Source: Rhizobium sp. LC145 (lineage in GTDB: Bacteria > Pseudomonadota > Alphaproteobacteria > Rhizobiales > Rhizobiaceae). Taken from it: 64,000 bases of DNA. This document shows, in pieces, positions 37,620 to 46,897 of the stretch; positions within the stretch are counted from its first letter, which is position 1; each line of letters starts with the position of its first letter. The stretch is from the NCBI RefSeq assembly GCF_001005825.1, contig NZ_LBHV01000005.1, forward strand, positions 62,001 to 126,000. Direction: 5' to 3'. The notes beneath the pieces are model-generated. The model ran no database searches. It saw only the letters and a list, made by a program, of their open reading frames with translations, and had not been told where the DNA came from. The translations under genes and the position numbers were made by a program.

Positions 37620-38512
37620 CATGCGGCGGCCCCGGCCTTCTCTTCCATCCGGCGGCGTCCGAGCCTTTCGAGCACGGCGGAAACGAGCGGCGCGCGGTTC
37701 ATCGTATAGATATGGAAATCGCGGATACCGCGGCCCATCAAATCCTCGATCTGCTCGGCAGCAATATCGGCCGCGATTTCTGCACGCTCCTCGGGCTTGT
37801 CATCATAGCCCTCGAACCGATCGTCCAGGAATGACGGGACGGACGAGCCGCAGCGTCGCGCAAAACGCTTCAACTGCGTGAGGTTCTGTATGGGCATGAT
37901 TCCCGGAACGACGGGAATGGTGATGCCGGCCGCCGCTACCTTTTCCAGGTAACGCTCGAAGATGTCGTTGTCGAAGAAGAATTGCGTCAGCGCCCGGTCA
38001 GCGCCCGCGTCCGCCTTGCGCCGCAAGGTCTCGATGTCGGCGGAAAGATCAGGGCTTTCGGGATGCTTCTCCGGATAGGCGGAAACGGAAATATCGAAAT
38101 CGCCGAACTCGACCAGAGCCCGCACCAGATCCGCCGTGTCAGAATAGCCTTCCGGATGCGGAGCATAGGCCGTGCCGATGCCGCCCGTCGGATCGCCACG
38201 CAGCGCCACGATACGGCGCACACCCGTGGCGCGGTACTCATCCACGACCGCACGCACTTCTTCCCGGGAAGCGTCGACGCAGGTCAGGTGGGCCGCCGTC
38301 GCAAGCGGTGTTTCATGGATCAGGCGGCGCACGGCCTCGATCGTCGGCGCCTTGGTGGAGCCGCCCGCGCCATAGGTGACCGAGACGAAATCGGGGTTCC
38401 AGGAAACGAGCTTCTCGACCGTATCCCAGAGCTGGGCCTCCATCTCGTCCGACTTCGGCGGGAAGAATTCGAAGGAGACGCCGAAGGCTTCGCGCGCGCC
38501 GGTGGATTTCAT
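37619..38512 (-). CDS. metF: 5,10-methylenetetrahydrofolate reductase
   Basis: FAD enzyme reducing methylene-THF to methyl-THF, the methyl donor for MetH. The 297 residues contain FEFFPPKSDEMEAQLW (catalytic Glu), SVTYGAGGSTK, AHLTCVDASREEV, ALRGDPTGGIG and TQFFFDND, all diagnostic. GGGAGCTGAACC precedes the ATG. It starts three bases after the stop of the ArsR-methyltransferase gene, forming a regulator-metF operon; metH lies at the right end of the window. Confidence 0.96.
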   Translation of the reverse strand: MKSTGAREAFGVSFEFFPPKSDEMEAQLWDTVEKLVSWNPDFVSVTYGAGGSTKAPTIEAVRRLIHETPLATAAHLTCVDASREEVRAVVDEYRATGVRRIVALRGDPTGGIGTAYAPHPEGYSDTADLVRALVEFGDFDISVSAYPEKHPESPDLSADIETLRRKADAGADRALTQFFFDNDIFERYLEKVAAAGITIPVVPGIMPIQNLTQLKRFARRCGSSVPSFLDDRFEGYDDKPEERAEIAADIAAEQIEDLMGRGIRDFHIYTMNRAPLVSAVLERLGRRRMEEKAGAAA

Positions 38513-38515
38513 GGT

Positions 38516-39526
38516 TCAGCTCCCGGAAAGAACGGAAAGGGATTCCGCCGGCGCGGTGTCGGCGATCAGCAGGCGGCGGTCGCGCGCAAGCCAGACGGTG
38601 GCGGTGAGCGCCGGAGCGCCCTGCTTGCCGGAGGCGAGGTCGATCGCCTCCTGCACTTCGAGGCCCACCTTCTCGAGCCATTCGGCCATCGTCTGATGCG
38701 AAAAGCCAAGGCGCACATGCGCATGTTCGTCGCGCAGGTATTCGAGCGCATGCGGCGCCAGATCGACGATCACCAGCCGCCCGCCGGGGCGCAGAACGCG
38801 CGCTGCTTCCGCAATCGCCAGCTCCGGCTGATCGAGGAAATGCAGCACCTGGTGGATGATGATGAGATCGAAATCCTGGCCCTCGAGCGGCAGGTTGAGG
38901 ATATCGCCATGCCGCACCGAAGCCTTGACGATGCCCGCCTTGTCGAGATTGGCGCGCGCGACCGAGAGCATGTCGCGGCTCGCATCGATGCCGACGGCGC
39001 GACGGTAGATATCCGATAGCAATTGCAGGATGCGGCCGGTGCCGGTGCCGAGATCGAGAAGTGCGTCCACCGGAGTCCGGCCAATCATGCGAACAAGCGC
39101 CGCCTCTACGGCCGCGTCGCTCACATGCAGCTTGCGCAATTCGTCCCACGCGGAGGCATTCAGGCTGAAATAGGTCTGGGCGCGCTCGGCGCGCTGGCGC
39201 TTGACGGTCGCAAGCCGCTCGCCATCGCGCAACAGCACCGGGTCCTCCTCCGAAGCTGCAGCAAGAAGCGTGCGCACCAGCGCAGCAGCCTCCCCATCAT
39301 GCTTCAGCCGGAAATAGGCCCATGCGCCTTCCTGATAGCGGTCGATGAGATTTTCTTCGGTCAGAAGCTTCAGATGCCGGGAAATGCGCGGCTGCGACTG
39401 GCCGAGGATCTCGGTAAGATCGGTGACCGTCAGGTCGCCGGCAGCCAGCAGCGCCAGAAGCCGGAACCGTGTCGGTTCGCCGGCTGTCTTTAGAACATCC
39501 ACCAGGTTGTCGAGGGCCATTCCCAT
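38516..39526 (-). CDS. ArsR-family regulator fused to SAM-dependent methyltransferase (SahR-like)
   Basis: 336-residue two-domain protein. An N-terminal ArsR winged helix (LVDVLKTAGEPTRFRLLALL; recognition helix region ILGQSQPRISRHLKLL) is joined to a class I methyltransferase domain (DALLDLGTGTGRILQLL; VLRPGGRLVIVDLAPH). Such fusions regulate the methionine/SAM cycle in alphaproteobacteria and are proposed to sense S-adenosylhomocysteine (SahR). Direct coupling to metF fits. I chose the ATG at 39526, which has GAGGA upstream; TTG 39544 or ATG 39520 are alternatives. The palindrome at 39548-39563 is its probable operator. Confidence 0.88.
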   Translation of the reverse strand: MGMALDNLVDVLKTAGEPTRFRLLALLAAGDLTVTDLTEILGQSQPRISRHLKLLTEENLIDRYQEGAWAYFRLKHDGEAAALVRTLLAAASEEDPVLLRDGERLATVKRQRAERAQTYFSLNASAWDELRKLHVSDAAVEAALVRMIGRTPVDALLDLGTGTGRILQLLSDIYRRAVGIDASRDMLSVARANLDKAGIVKASVRHGDILNLPLEGQDFDLIIIHQVLHFLDQPELAIAEAARVLRPGGRLVIVDLAPHALEYLRDEHAHVRLGFSHQTMAEWLEKVGLEVQEAIDLASGKQGAPALTATVWLARDRRLLIADTAPAESLSVLSGS

Positions 39527-39547
39527 ACGGCGCGTCCTCACCAATCA

Positions 39548-39563
39548 ACATATAAAGATATGT
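39548..39563. promoter_or_regulatory. Candidate SahR/ArsR operator upstream of the regulator-metF operon
   Basis: ACATAT-AAAG-ATATGT is a perfect inverted repeat with 6-bp arms and a 4-base centre, 21 bases before the regulator ATG. AT-rich palindromes of this type are typical ArsR-family operators, and the position would allow autorepression together with metF control. Confidence 0.6.
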
Positions 39564-39610
39564 TTATGTGATTTCGGAATTTTGCGCAAGCGATAACTGG
39601 AACCTTGCAC

Positions 39611-39648
39611 ATGACAAAAGGGCGATGCCGAGCATCGCCCTTTTGTCA
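39611..39648. terminator. Very strong terminator downstream of ettA
   Basis: ATGACAAAAGGGCGATGC-CGA-GCATCGCCCTTTTGTCAT is a perfect stem of more than 15 bp with A- and T-runs on its two arms. It ends ettA on the minus strand; on the plus strand it would stop antisense reads. Confidence 0.88.
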
Positions 39649-39703
39649 TTATCGATCGTTCGCTTGGCACCCTCGGCTAAGAAGCCAAGGGCATGGCCGA
39701 AAC

Positions 39704-41353
39704 TTACCGCGTCAGCCGCTTGTAGGTAACGCGCTTGGGATTGACCGATTCCGGGCCCAGGCGGCGCATCTTGTCGTTCTCGTAGTCCTCGAAGTTGCCT
39801 TCGAACCACTCGACGTGGCTGTCGCCTTCGAAGGCGAGGATATGCGTCGCGAGACGGTCGAGGAACATGCGATCGTGGCTGATGATGACCGCGCAGCCGG
39901 CGAAGTTTTCCAGCGCATCCTCCAGCGCACCAAGCGTTTCGGTGTCGAGGTCGTTGGTCGGTTCGTCGAGCAGGATGACGTTGCCGCCGGATTTCAGCAT
40001 CTTGGCGAGGTGCACGCGGTTGCGCTGGCCGCCCGAGAGATTGCCGACCTTCTGCTGCTGATCGCCGCCCTTGAAGTTGAAGGCGCCGCAATAGGCGCGC
40101 GAGTTCATCTCGAACTTGCCGAGCTTGAGGATATCGTTGCCGCCGGAGATTTCCTCCCAGACGGTCTTCGATCCGTCGAGATGGTCGCGGCTCTGGTCCA
40201 CATAGCCGAGATCCACGGTATCGCCGACGCGGATATCGCCGGAATCCGGCTTCTCCTGCCCGGTGATGAGCTTGAACAGCGTCGACTTGCCGGCGCCGTT
40301 CGGACCGATGACGCCGACGATGCCGCCGGGCGGCAGCTTGAAGGAGAGATTTTCGAAGAGAACCTTGTCACCATAGGACTTGGAGAGGTTCTCCGCCTCG
40401 ATGACCACCTGACCGAGGCGTTCGCCGACCGGAATGATGATCTGCGCTTCGCCGGGACGGCGGTTTTCCGCTGCAGCGACCAGCTCGTCATAAGCACGGA
40501 TACGGGCCTTGGATTTCGCCTGGCGGGCCTTCGGCGAGGATGCGATCCACTCCTGCTCGCGGACGAGCGCCTTCTGGCGGGCGCCTTCTTCACGCTCCTC
40601 CTGCGCCATGCGCTTCGACTTGGCCTGCAGGTAGGCGGAATAGTTGCCCTCGTAAGGAATGCCGCGGCCGCGGTCGAGTTCGAGGATCCAGCCGGTGACG
40701 TTGTCGAGGAAGTAGCGGTCGTGGGTAACCATCAGGATGGCGCCCGGATATTCGCGCAGGTGCTTTTCAAGCCATGCGATGGTCTCGGCGTCCAGGTGGT
40801 TGGTCGGTTCGTCGAGCAGCAGCAGGTCGGGCTGGCGCAGCAGGAGTTGGCAGAGCGCGACACGGCGCTTTTCACCGCCGGAGAGATTTTCGACCGAGGC
40901 GTCGCCGGGCGGGCAGCGCAGCGCATCCATCGCCATCTCAACCTGGCTTTCCAGATCCCAAAGGTTCTGGCTGTCGATGACGTCCTGGAGCTTGGCGCCC
41001 TCTTCCGCCGTCTCGTCGGAATAGTTCATCATCAGCTCGTTGTAGCGGTCGAGGATCGCCTTCTTGTCGGCTACCCCTTCCATGACGTTTTCCATCACGG
41101 TCTTGGACGCATCGAGTTTCGGCTCCTGCGGCAGATAGCCGAGGGTGGCGCCTTCCGCCAGCCAGGCCTCGCCGGTGAATTCCTTGTCGAGGCCGGCCAT
41201 GATCTTGAGGACGGTCGACTTACCGGCGCCGTTCGGGCCGAGAATGCCGATCTTGGCATCGGGATAGAAAGAAAGGTGGATGTTTTCCAAAACCTTCTTG
41301 TTGCCGTAGGACTTGTTGAGCCCGGCCATGTGATAGATGAACTGACGTGCCAT
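39704..41353 (-). CDS. ettA: Energy-dependent translational throttle protein EttA (ABC-F)
   Basis: Cytoplasmic ribosome-binding ATPase of 549 residues that gates the first translocation step according to ATP/ADP. Two ABC domains without membrane segments: Walker [15 protein letters not shown] (about 37-50) and [14 protein letters not shown] (about 340), Walker [12 protein letters not shown] and [11 protein letters not shown], and signatures [10 protein letters not shown] and [10 protein letters not shown]. Length and the start [20 protein letters not shown] match EttA (555 in E. coli). The frame stays open far upstream of 41353, but that region lies across the divergent promoter and is not coding. 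Confidence 0.95.
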   Translation of the reverse strand: MARQFIYHMAGLNKSYGNKKVLENIHLSFYPDAKIGILGPNGAGKSTVLKIMAGLDKEFTGEAWLAEGATLGYLPQEPKLDASKTVMENVMEGVADKKAILDRYNELMMNYSDETAEEGAKLQDVIDSQNLWDLESQVEMAMDALRCPPGDASVENLSGGEKRRVALCQLLLRQPDLLLLDEPTNHLDAETIAWLEKHLREYPGAILMVTHDRYFLDNVTGWILELDRGRGIPYEGNYSAYLQAKSKRMAQEEREEGARQKALVREQEWIASSPKARQAKSKARIRAYDELVAAAENRRPGEAQIIIPVGERLGQVVIEAENLSKSYGDKVLFENLSFKLPPGGIVGVIGPNGAGKSTLFKLITGQEKPDSGDIRVGDTVDLGYVDQSRDHLDGSKTVWEEISGGNDILKLGKFEMNSRAYCGAFNFKGGDQQQKVGNLSGGQRNRVHLAKMLKSGGNVILLDEPTNDLDTETLGALEDALENFAGCAVIISHDRMFLDRLATHILAFEGDSHVEWFEGNFEDYENDKMRRLGPESVNPKRVTYKRLTR

Positions 41354-41443
41354 GAAGAGCGCTCCGCGAGGGGGAATTTTGGGTTTGCCGCTATGTAGGC
41401 GAAGAAAGCCGCAGGGGCAATGCGTCTGCTGGGGAGGAATGGG

Positions 41444-42388
41444 ATGTTCGAGGAAACGAAATGGTTCTCCAGCCCGACTGGCGCAAGCCTCGCCTATCAT
41501 TATCAGCCGGCAGCGGCGCCGCCGCGCGGCATCGTCGTGGTCAGCCATGGGCTTGCCGAGCATTCCAAACGCTACCGCGATTTTGCCAGGGCAATGGCGA
41601 GCAATGGTTTCCACGTCTACGTCCACGATCACCGCGGCCATGGCGAAACCGCTGCACCGGATGCATCGATCGGCCGCTTCGCGCGGCGAGACGGCGCGCG
41701 CCGGGTGATCGAAGATGTGAAGGCAATACGCGATATGGCCGTGGCGGCGCATCCGGGCCTGCCGGTGCTTCTCTTCGGCCATTCCATGGGCGGGCTCATA
41801 GCGCTCAATGCGGCCATCGAATACCCAGGGGATTTCGCTGCCCTCGCCGTCTGGAACTCCAATTTCAATCCCGGCCTTGCCGGCCGGGCTGCCCAGGCGA
41901 TCCTGCTGGCAGAAAGGGCACTGAAGGGTTCGGACGTCCCGAGCGGCCTTCTGCCGAAACTGACTTTCGCCGCCTGGGGAAAATCCATCCCCGGCCATCG
42001 CACGCCGTTCGACTGGCTGAGCCATGATCCGGCGATCGTCGACGCGTATATCGCCGATCCCCTCTGCGGCTTCGATGCCAGCGTATCGCTCTGGCTCGAC
42101 CTCTTCGAACTGACTTTCCGCGCGCCGAAGCTTGCGCGCCGCCTGCCGAAGGATTTTCCGATCCATCTCGTGGGAGGCGCTGAGGACCCAGCGACAAATG
42201 GAGGTCGGGAAATTCTCTGGCTTGCCGACCGCCTGAAGAGACTCGGCTTCACGGATGTTTCCGTGAAAATCTGGCCGGCTACCCGCCATGAGACCCTGAA
42301 CACGACCGTGCGCGCGGAAGCGTCCGCCGAACTTGCGGAATGGACAAAGCGCGTGCTGCCGGTGCTAGCGCCGGCCGCGACGGAATGA
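41444..42388 (+). CDS. Alpha/beta hydrolase, monoacylglycerol lipase/lysophospholipase type
   Basis: 314-residue hydrolase_4 protein. Nucleophile elbow GHSMGG (Ser about 117), oxyanion region [24 protein letters not shown], and a late His in PATRHETLN; an acid Asp lies in VGGAEDPAT. This pattern matches PldB-like lysophospholipases and monoacylglycerol lipases. GGGGAGGAATGGG before the ATG at 41444 fixes the start. It is divergent from ettA and heads a plus-strand run of four genes. Confidence 0.9.
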   Translation: MFEETKWFSSPTGASLAYHYQPAAAPPRGIVVVSHGLAEHSKRYRDFARAMASNGFHVYVHDHRGHGETAAPDASIGRFARRDGARRVIEDVKAIRDMAVAAHPGLPVLLFGHSMGGLIALNAAIEYPGDFAALAVWNSNFNPGLAGRAAQAILLAERALKGSDVPSGLLPKLTFAAWGKSIPGHRTPFDWLSHDPAIVDAYIADPLCGFDASVSLWLDLFELTFRAPKLARRLPKDFPIHLVGGAEDPATNGGREILWLADRLKRLGFTDVSVKIWPATRHETLNTTVRAEASAELAEWTKRVLPVLAPAATE

Positions 42389-42494
42389 GTTCATGACATT
42401 TATTCAAGTGCTTCCGGCTGAACTCCCGGCTATAGAAATTTCAGGCGATCGGCAGGAGGAACGGTCGATCGTCTTCGCGTGAAAGTGGAGCAGC

Positions 42495-43460
42495 ATGACT
42501 TCGCCAGCCGGCAATCCTGCCAATATTTCCGCCCCGTCGACCGGGATCGCCAACGGCCTCGGCCTGATGGTGCTGGCGATGCTCATCGCACCGCTGATCG
42601 ACACTTTCGCCAAGCTCGCGACGGTTAGCGCATCGCCGACGGTCATTACCACCGCCCGCTTCTTCTTTCAGGCGGTCTTCATGCTGCCGCTGGTGCTGTG
42701 GAACGGCTCCTGGCGCAATTTGTCATGGCGGATGAGCGGATTCCATGCGATCCGCGCAGCGCTCATCACGCTTTCCATGGTCTGCTTCGTCGCAACGCTT
42801 GCCGTCATGGAAGTGGCCGATGCGGTCGCGATCTTCTTCGTCGAACCGATCATTCTCACCGTGCTTTCGAGCATCTTCCTGAAAGAGACGATCGGTTGGC
42901 GTCGCTATACCGCCTGCTTTGTCGGCTTCATCGGCGCGATGATCGTCATCCGGCCGAGCTTCGAGGAGATCGGTTACGTCGCTCTCCTGCCCATCGTCAC
43001 CGCCTTCTGCATTGCGATCTTCGCCTTGATGACACGGGCGCTTGCCCACCGGGAAGACCCGTGGTCCATGCAGTTCCAGATGGCGCTCTGGGGCCTGCCG
43101 ATCTGCGGGCTCTTGCTGGCGTTCGGGCACATGGCCGATATCGATGTCCTGAGGCCGTCGCTACCCGATTTGCGTATCTGGACCCTTCTTGCCGGCGTCG
43201 GCCTCGCGGCCGCCGTCTCGGGCATATTGTCGGTCTATGCCTACCGGGCGGCCCCGGCATCCGTGCTGGCGCCGCTGCAATATCTGGAGATCGTCTCGGC
43301 CACCCTGTTCGGCTGGCTGGTTTTTGGCGACTTCCCGGATGCCGTGAAATGGCTCGGCATAGCCATTATCATCTGCTCCGGCCTCTACATCATCTGGCGG
43401 GAGCGGCGCGTCGCATCCAAACCCGTGACCCGCTCCAGCGAAACATCCGTGAACCCTTAA
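42495..43460 (+). CDS. EamA-family (DMT) transporter, RhaT-like
   Basis: 321-residue inner-membrane protein with ten predicted helices in two EamA repeats (LMVLAMLIAPLIDTFAKLA; AYRAAPASVLAPLQYLEIVSATLFGWLVFGDFP split over the second repeat). Substrate unknown. The CoA-transferase gene starts seven bases after its stop, so the transporter may export or import a metabolite of the CaiB/ThDP pair. Confidence 0.88.
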   Translation: MTSPAGNPANISAPSTGIANGLGLMVLAMLIAPLIDTFAKLATVSASPTVITTARFFFQAVFMLPLVLWNGSWRNLSWRMSGFHAIRAALITLSMVCFVATLAVMEVADAVAIFFVEPIILTVLSSIFLKETIGWRRYTACFVGFIGAMIVIRPSFEEIGYVALLPIVTAFCIAIFALMTRALAHREDPWSMQFQMALWGLPICGLLLAFGHMADIDVLRPSLPDLRIWTLLAGVGLAAAVSGILSVYAYRAAPASVLAPLQYLEIVSATLFGWLVFGDFPDAVKWLGIAIIICSGLYIIWRERRVASKPVTRSSETSVNP

Positions 43461-43467
43461 AGCCGAT

Positions 43468-44673
43468 ATGATCGATAACCACCAGAAACAACCGCCGCTT
43501 TCCGGAATTCGTGTCATCGAGCTTGCCCGCGTGCTGGCCGGCCCCTGGGCGGGGCAGATTCTGGCCGATATGGGCGCCGATGTTATCAAGGTGGAGCATC
43601 CGGAGGGCGGCGACGATACCCGCACATGGGGGCCGCCCTTCGTGGAAGGCAAGGACGGCGAGAACCTTTCTGCCGCCTATTATCACGCCACCAATCGCGG
43701 CAAGCGTTCCATCGCGATAGACCTGAAGACGGAGGAAGGCCAGCAGACCGTCCGCCGCCTTACCGCCACCGCCGACGTGCTGATCGAGAACTTCAAGCTG
43801 GGCGGTCTCGTCAAATACGGGCTCGACTACGAAAGCCTCAGAAAGATCAATCCGAAGCTCGTCTATTGCTCGATCACCGGCTTCGGCCAGAACGGCCCCT
43901 ATGCCAATCTCGCGGGCTACGATTACATCGTACAGGGCATGTCGGGCTTCATGTCGATCACCGGTGAGCCGGACGGTCAGCCGATGAAGGCGGGCGTTGC
44001 GATCGCCGACATCTTCACCGGAATCTATGCCGTCACCGCCATCCAGGGCGCATTGATCCATGCGATGAGAACAGGTGAAGGCCAGCTCGTCGACATGGCG
44101 CTTCTCGACGTCCAGGCCGCGGTGCTCGCCAACCAGAACATGAACTATCTGGTCTCCAGCAAGGCGCCCACCCGCCTGGGCAACGCTCATCCCAATATCT
44201 CGCCTTATGAAGTGGTTCCCGCGGAAGACGGGCACCTGATCCTTGCAGTAGGCAATGATGGCCAGTTCCGCCGGCTCTGCCGCATCCTGGGCATGGAGGC
44301 GATGGCGGATGACGCGAGATTTGCCACCAACAAAGCGCGCGTCGCCAATCGCGACGAAGTGCGCCGCCTGGTGACCGCCGAGACCGCGAAGTGGAAAAAG
44401 GTCGACCTGCTGGCGGCCTGCGGCGAGAATGCCGTGCCGGCCGGACCGATCAACTCCATCGAGGAGATGTTCGAGGACCCGCAGGTGAAGGCCCGCGAAT
44501 TGCGTGTCGATCTCGAAGCGGCGGATGGCACGGTTATTCCCGGCGTCCGAAGCCCGATCGTTCTGTCGGAAACGCCGTTGCACTATAGCCGCCCGAGCCC
44601 GAAACTCGGGGAACACACGGCCGAAGTGCTGGCCGAACTCGCTCAACTGGAAAACAAGGGGAAACAGGCATGA
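43468..44673 (+). CDS. CaiB/BaiF family (class III) CoA-transferase
   Basis: 401-residue acyl-CoA transferase. N-terminal block GIRVIELARVLAGPWAGQIL, ADMGADVIKVEHPEGGDDTR, NRGKRSIAIDLK, YCSITGFGQNGPY, GAGYDYI-like AGYDYIVQGMSG, and VDMALLDVQAAV whose Asp corresponds to the catalytic aspartate of class III enzymes. Donor and acceptor cannot be deduced; formyl-CoA:oxalate, succinyl-CoA and carnitine types are all in this family. The stop overlaps the next start (ATGA), so it acts with the ThDP enzyme. Confidence 0.92.
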   Translation: MIDNHQKQPPLSGIRVIELARVLAGPWAGQILADMGADVIKVEHPEGGDDTRTWGPPFVEGKDGENLSAAYYHATNRGKRSIAIDLKTEEGQQTVRRLTATADVLIENFKLGGLVKYGLDYESLRKINPKLVYCSITGFGQNGPYANLAGYDYIVQGMSGFMSITGEPDGQPMKAGVAIADIFTGIYAVTAIQGALIHAMRTGEGQLVDMALLDVQAAVLANQNMNYLVSSKAPTRLGNAHPNISPYEVVPAEDGHLILAVGNDGQFRRLCRILGMEAMADDARFATNKARVANRDEVRRLVTAETAKWKKVDLLAACGENAVPAGPINSIEEMFEDPQVKARELRVDLEAADGTVIPGVRSPIVLSETPLHYSRPSPKLGEHTAEVLAELAQLENKGKQA

Positions 44674-46319
44674 AGACCGGAGGCCAACTCATCGTCGAAA
44701 CGCTGAAGGCGAACGGGGTCAAGCGCGTCTCCTGCGTGCCGGGAGAAAGCTATCTGGCCGTGCTCGATGCGCTTTACGATAGCGGCATCGATGCGCTCGT
44801 CTGCCGTCAGGAAGGCGGCGCGGCGATGATGGCCGATTGCTGGGGCCGCCTCACCGGCGAGCCGGGCATCTGCATGGTGACCCGCGGGCCCGGCGCCACC
44901 AATGCTTCTGCCGGCCTGCATGTCGCAATGCAGGATTCCGTTCCGATGATCCTCTTTATCGGCCAGGTCGGCCGCGACATGAAGGAGCGCGAAGCCTTCC
45001 AGGAGGTCGAGTACCGCCGCGCCTTCACCGAGTTCGCGAAATGGGTGGGCGAGATCGACGATGCCCGCCGCATTCCGGAATTCGTCACCCGCGCCTTTGC
45101 CGTGGCGACCTCCGGCCGTCCCGGTCCCGTCGTTCTGACGCTTCCCGAAGACATGCTGACGGACGAGGTCGAAGCCCCGGCAGCGCGGTCCTATGCTCGC
45201 GTGGAGAGCCATCCGGGCAAAAGCCAGATCGCGGCCTTCGAGGCGATGCTGAAGGAAGCCGAGCGCCCGATGTTCATCCTCGGCGGCACGCGCTGGAACG
45301 AACGGGCGGTGGCCGATTTCCAGGCTTTCGCTAGCCGCTTCAAGGTTCCGGTCGGCTGCTCCTTCCGCCGACAGATGCTGTTCGACCACCTGCACCCGTC
45401 CTATGCCGGCGACGTCGGCATCGGCATCAACCCGGCGCTCGCCAAGGAGATCAAAAACGCCGATCTGCTCGTCCTCATCGGCAGCCGCATGTCGGAAATG
45501 CCCTCCTCCAGCTACACGCTGATCGACATTCCCTATCCGAAGCAGAAGCTCGTCCACGTCTTCCCCGATCCGGAAGAACTTGGCCGTCTCTACCGCCCGG
45601 ACCTCGCGATCTGTGCCGCCCCTGCCGAATTCGTCGCAGCCATTAAAGAGCTGGAACCGCCGGCCCTGCCGCTCTGGGCGGAACGCAAGTCGGCCATGCA
45701 TGACGCCTATCTCAAATGGTCGACGCCGCCCGAGAAAGGTCCCGGCGCCGTGCATATGGGGCCGATCATGCAATGGATCGAGGAGAATGTGCCGGACGAC
45801 GCGATCTTCACCAACGGCGCCGGCAACTACGCCACTTGGCTGCACCGCTTCCACCGCTTCCGGAAATACAATACCCAGTCGGCGCCCACGTCCGGCTCGA
45901 TGGGCTACGGCCTGCCGGCGGCGGTCGCGGCCAAGCAGCTTTTTCCCGAGCGTGAGGTCGTCTGCTTTGCCGGCGACGGCTGCTTCATGATGCACGGCCA
46001 GGAATTCATCACCGCCGTTCGCTATGGGCTGCCGATCATCACCGTGCTTGTCAACAACGGCATCTACGGCACAATCCGCATGCATCAGGAGCGGGAGTAT
46101 CCGGGCCGCGTCAGCGCGACAGACCTCGTCAATCCGGATTTCGTCGCCTATGCGCAGGCTTTCGGCGGGCATGGCGAACTGGTGGAAAAGACGGAAGATT
46201 TCGGCCCGGCCTATCTCAGGGCGCGGGCAAGCGGCAAGCCGGCAATCATCGAGGTGAGGCTCGACCCGGAGGCGATCACTCCGGCACGTACGCTGACGCA
46301 GATCAGGAACAAGAGCTGA
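44670..46319 (+). CDS. Thiamine-diphosphate-dependent enzyme, acetolactate-synthase-like
   Basis: 549-residue three-domain ThDP enzyme. The activating Glu is in CRQEGGAAMMAD (about 48), followed by GPGATNASAGLHVAMQDSVP; the ThDP/Mg motif is GDGCFMMHGQEF...VLVNN near 435-465. Similar to the large subunit of acetolactate synthase, but isolated from any ilvN-like regulatory gene and coupled to a CoA-transferase. Oxalyl-CoA decarboxylase and 2-hydroxyacyl-CoA lyase share the fold; the ADP-binding features of oxalyl-CoA decarboxylase are not obvious. I therefore leave it unnamed. Confidence 0.9.
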   Translation: MKTGGQLIVETLKANGVKRVSCVPGESYLAVLDALYDSGIDALVCRQEGGAAMMADCWGRLTGEPGICMVTRGPGATNASAGLHVAMQDSVPMILFIGQVGRDMKEREAFQEVEYRRAFTEFAKWVGEIDDARRIPEFVTRAFAVATSGRPGPVVLTLPEDMLTDEVEAPAARSYARVESHPGKSQIAAFEAMLKEAERPMFILGGTRWNERAVADFQAFASRFKVPVGCSFRRQMLFDHLHPSYAGDVGIGINPALAKEIKNADLLVLIGSRMSEMPSSSYTLIDIPYPKQKLVHVFPDPEELGRLYRPDLAICAAPAEFVAAIKELEPPALPLWAERKSAMHDAYLKWSTPPEKGPGAVHMGPIMQWIEENVPDDAIFTNGAGNYATWLHRFHRFRKYNTQSAPTSGSMGYGLPAAVAAKQLFPEREVVCFAGDGCFMMHGQEFITAVRYGLPIITVLVNNGIYGTIRMHQEREYPGRVSATDLVNPDFVAYAQAFGGHGELVEKTEDFGPAYLRARASGKPAIIEVRLDPEAITPARTLTQIRNKS

Positions 46320-46336
46320 GCGGTGAAATAGAATTG

Positions 46337-46365
46337 AAAAAGCCGGCGGAAACGCCGGCTTTTTT
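46337..46365 (+). terminator. Intrinsic terminator after the ThDP enzyme gene
   Basis: AAAAAGCCGGCG-gaaa-CGCCGGCTTTTTT, a strong GC stem with a GNRA-like loop and a T-run, 17 bases beyond the stop. Confidence 0.93.
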
Positions 46366-46393
46366 CATGATTGGAGCCTTGCATCTCTCTCGG

Positions 46394-46470
46394 CGTCATC
46401 CTTGGGCTTGTCCCGAGGATCTAATCACGTTTGACGTGGACAGATGCTCGGCACAAGGCCGAGCATGACG
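46394..46470. repeat. Rhizobial intergenic palindromic repeat (RIME-like)
   Basis: Two hairpins lie side by side, CATCCTTGGG/CCCGAGGAT and ATGCTCGG/CCGAGCAT, enclosed by outer inverted CGTCAT (46394-46399) and ATGACG (46465-46470). This layout with GTCATCC...GAGGATC...GAGCATGAC is the common dispersed intergenic element of rhizobial chromosomes. It is non-coding and sits between convergent genes. Confidence 0.65.
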
Positions 46471-46488
46471 GAGGGGGTCTGCTCGAAA

Positions 46489-46830
46489 TCAGACCGCGGC
46501 CGTGACGATGAACTCGACCTTGTACTTCGGCGCGGCGAGCTTGGCTTCGCTGGTGGCGCGGGCCGGCGGATTGGCCGGGTCGATCCAGGCTTCCCAGACG
46601 GCATTCATCTCGCCGAAATAGGACATGTCCGAGATGTAAATGATCGTCTGCAGGATCTTGGACTTGTCGGAGCCGGCAGCGGCAAGCAGGCGATCCACTT
46701 CGGCAAGCGCCGACTTGCACTGATCGGTGACGCTCTCGCCTTCGCCGACCTGTCCGGCCAGATAGACGGTGTTGCCGTGAACGACGGCACCGCTCATGCG
46801 GGCGCCCGGCTCGATGCGCTTGATGGTCAT
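46489..46830 (-). CDS. RidA family (YjgF/YER057c/UK114) protein
   Basis: 113-residue trimeric enamine/imine deaminase family member. Conserved elements: SGAVVHGNTVYLAGQVGEGESV, LLAAAGSDKSKILQTIIYISDM, the conserved Arg in PPARATSEAKLAAPKYKVEF and a terminal Glu in VEFIVTAAV. The usual Pro-Arg site is present in PARAT. It may be a RidA subgroup other than the archetype. The ATG at 46830 starts MTIKRIEPGARM. It lies 67 bases downstream of the DUF442 gene in the same direction. Confidence 0.9.
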   Translation of the reverse strand: MTIKRIEPGARMSGAVVHGNTVYLAGQVGEGESVTDQCKSALAEVDRLLAAAGSDKSKILQTIIYISDMSYFGEMNAVWEAWIDPANPPARATSEAKLAAPKYKVEFIVTAAV

Positions 46831-46897
46831 GGATATGCTCCTGAATTTATGTGCTGCGGGGAAAGCCTCGCGCCAAGGCACGAGGCATGAGAAGATA

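Noticed and set aside
43468-46319. frc-oxc oxalate degradation pair
   Set aside because: The CoA-transferase would fit, but the ThDP protein is closer to acetolactate synthase than to oxalyl-CoA decarboxylase, so the oxalate call is unsupported.
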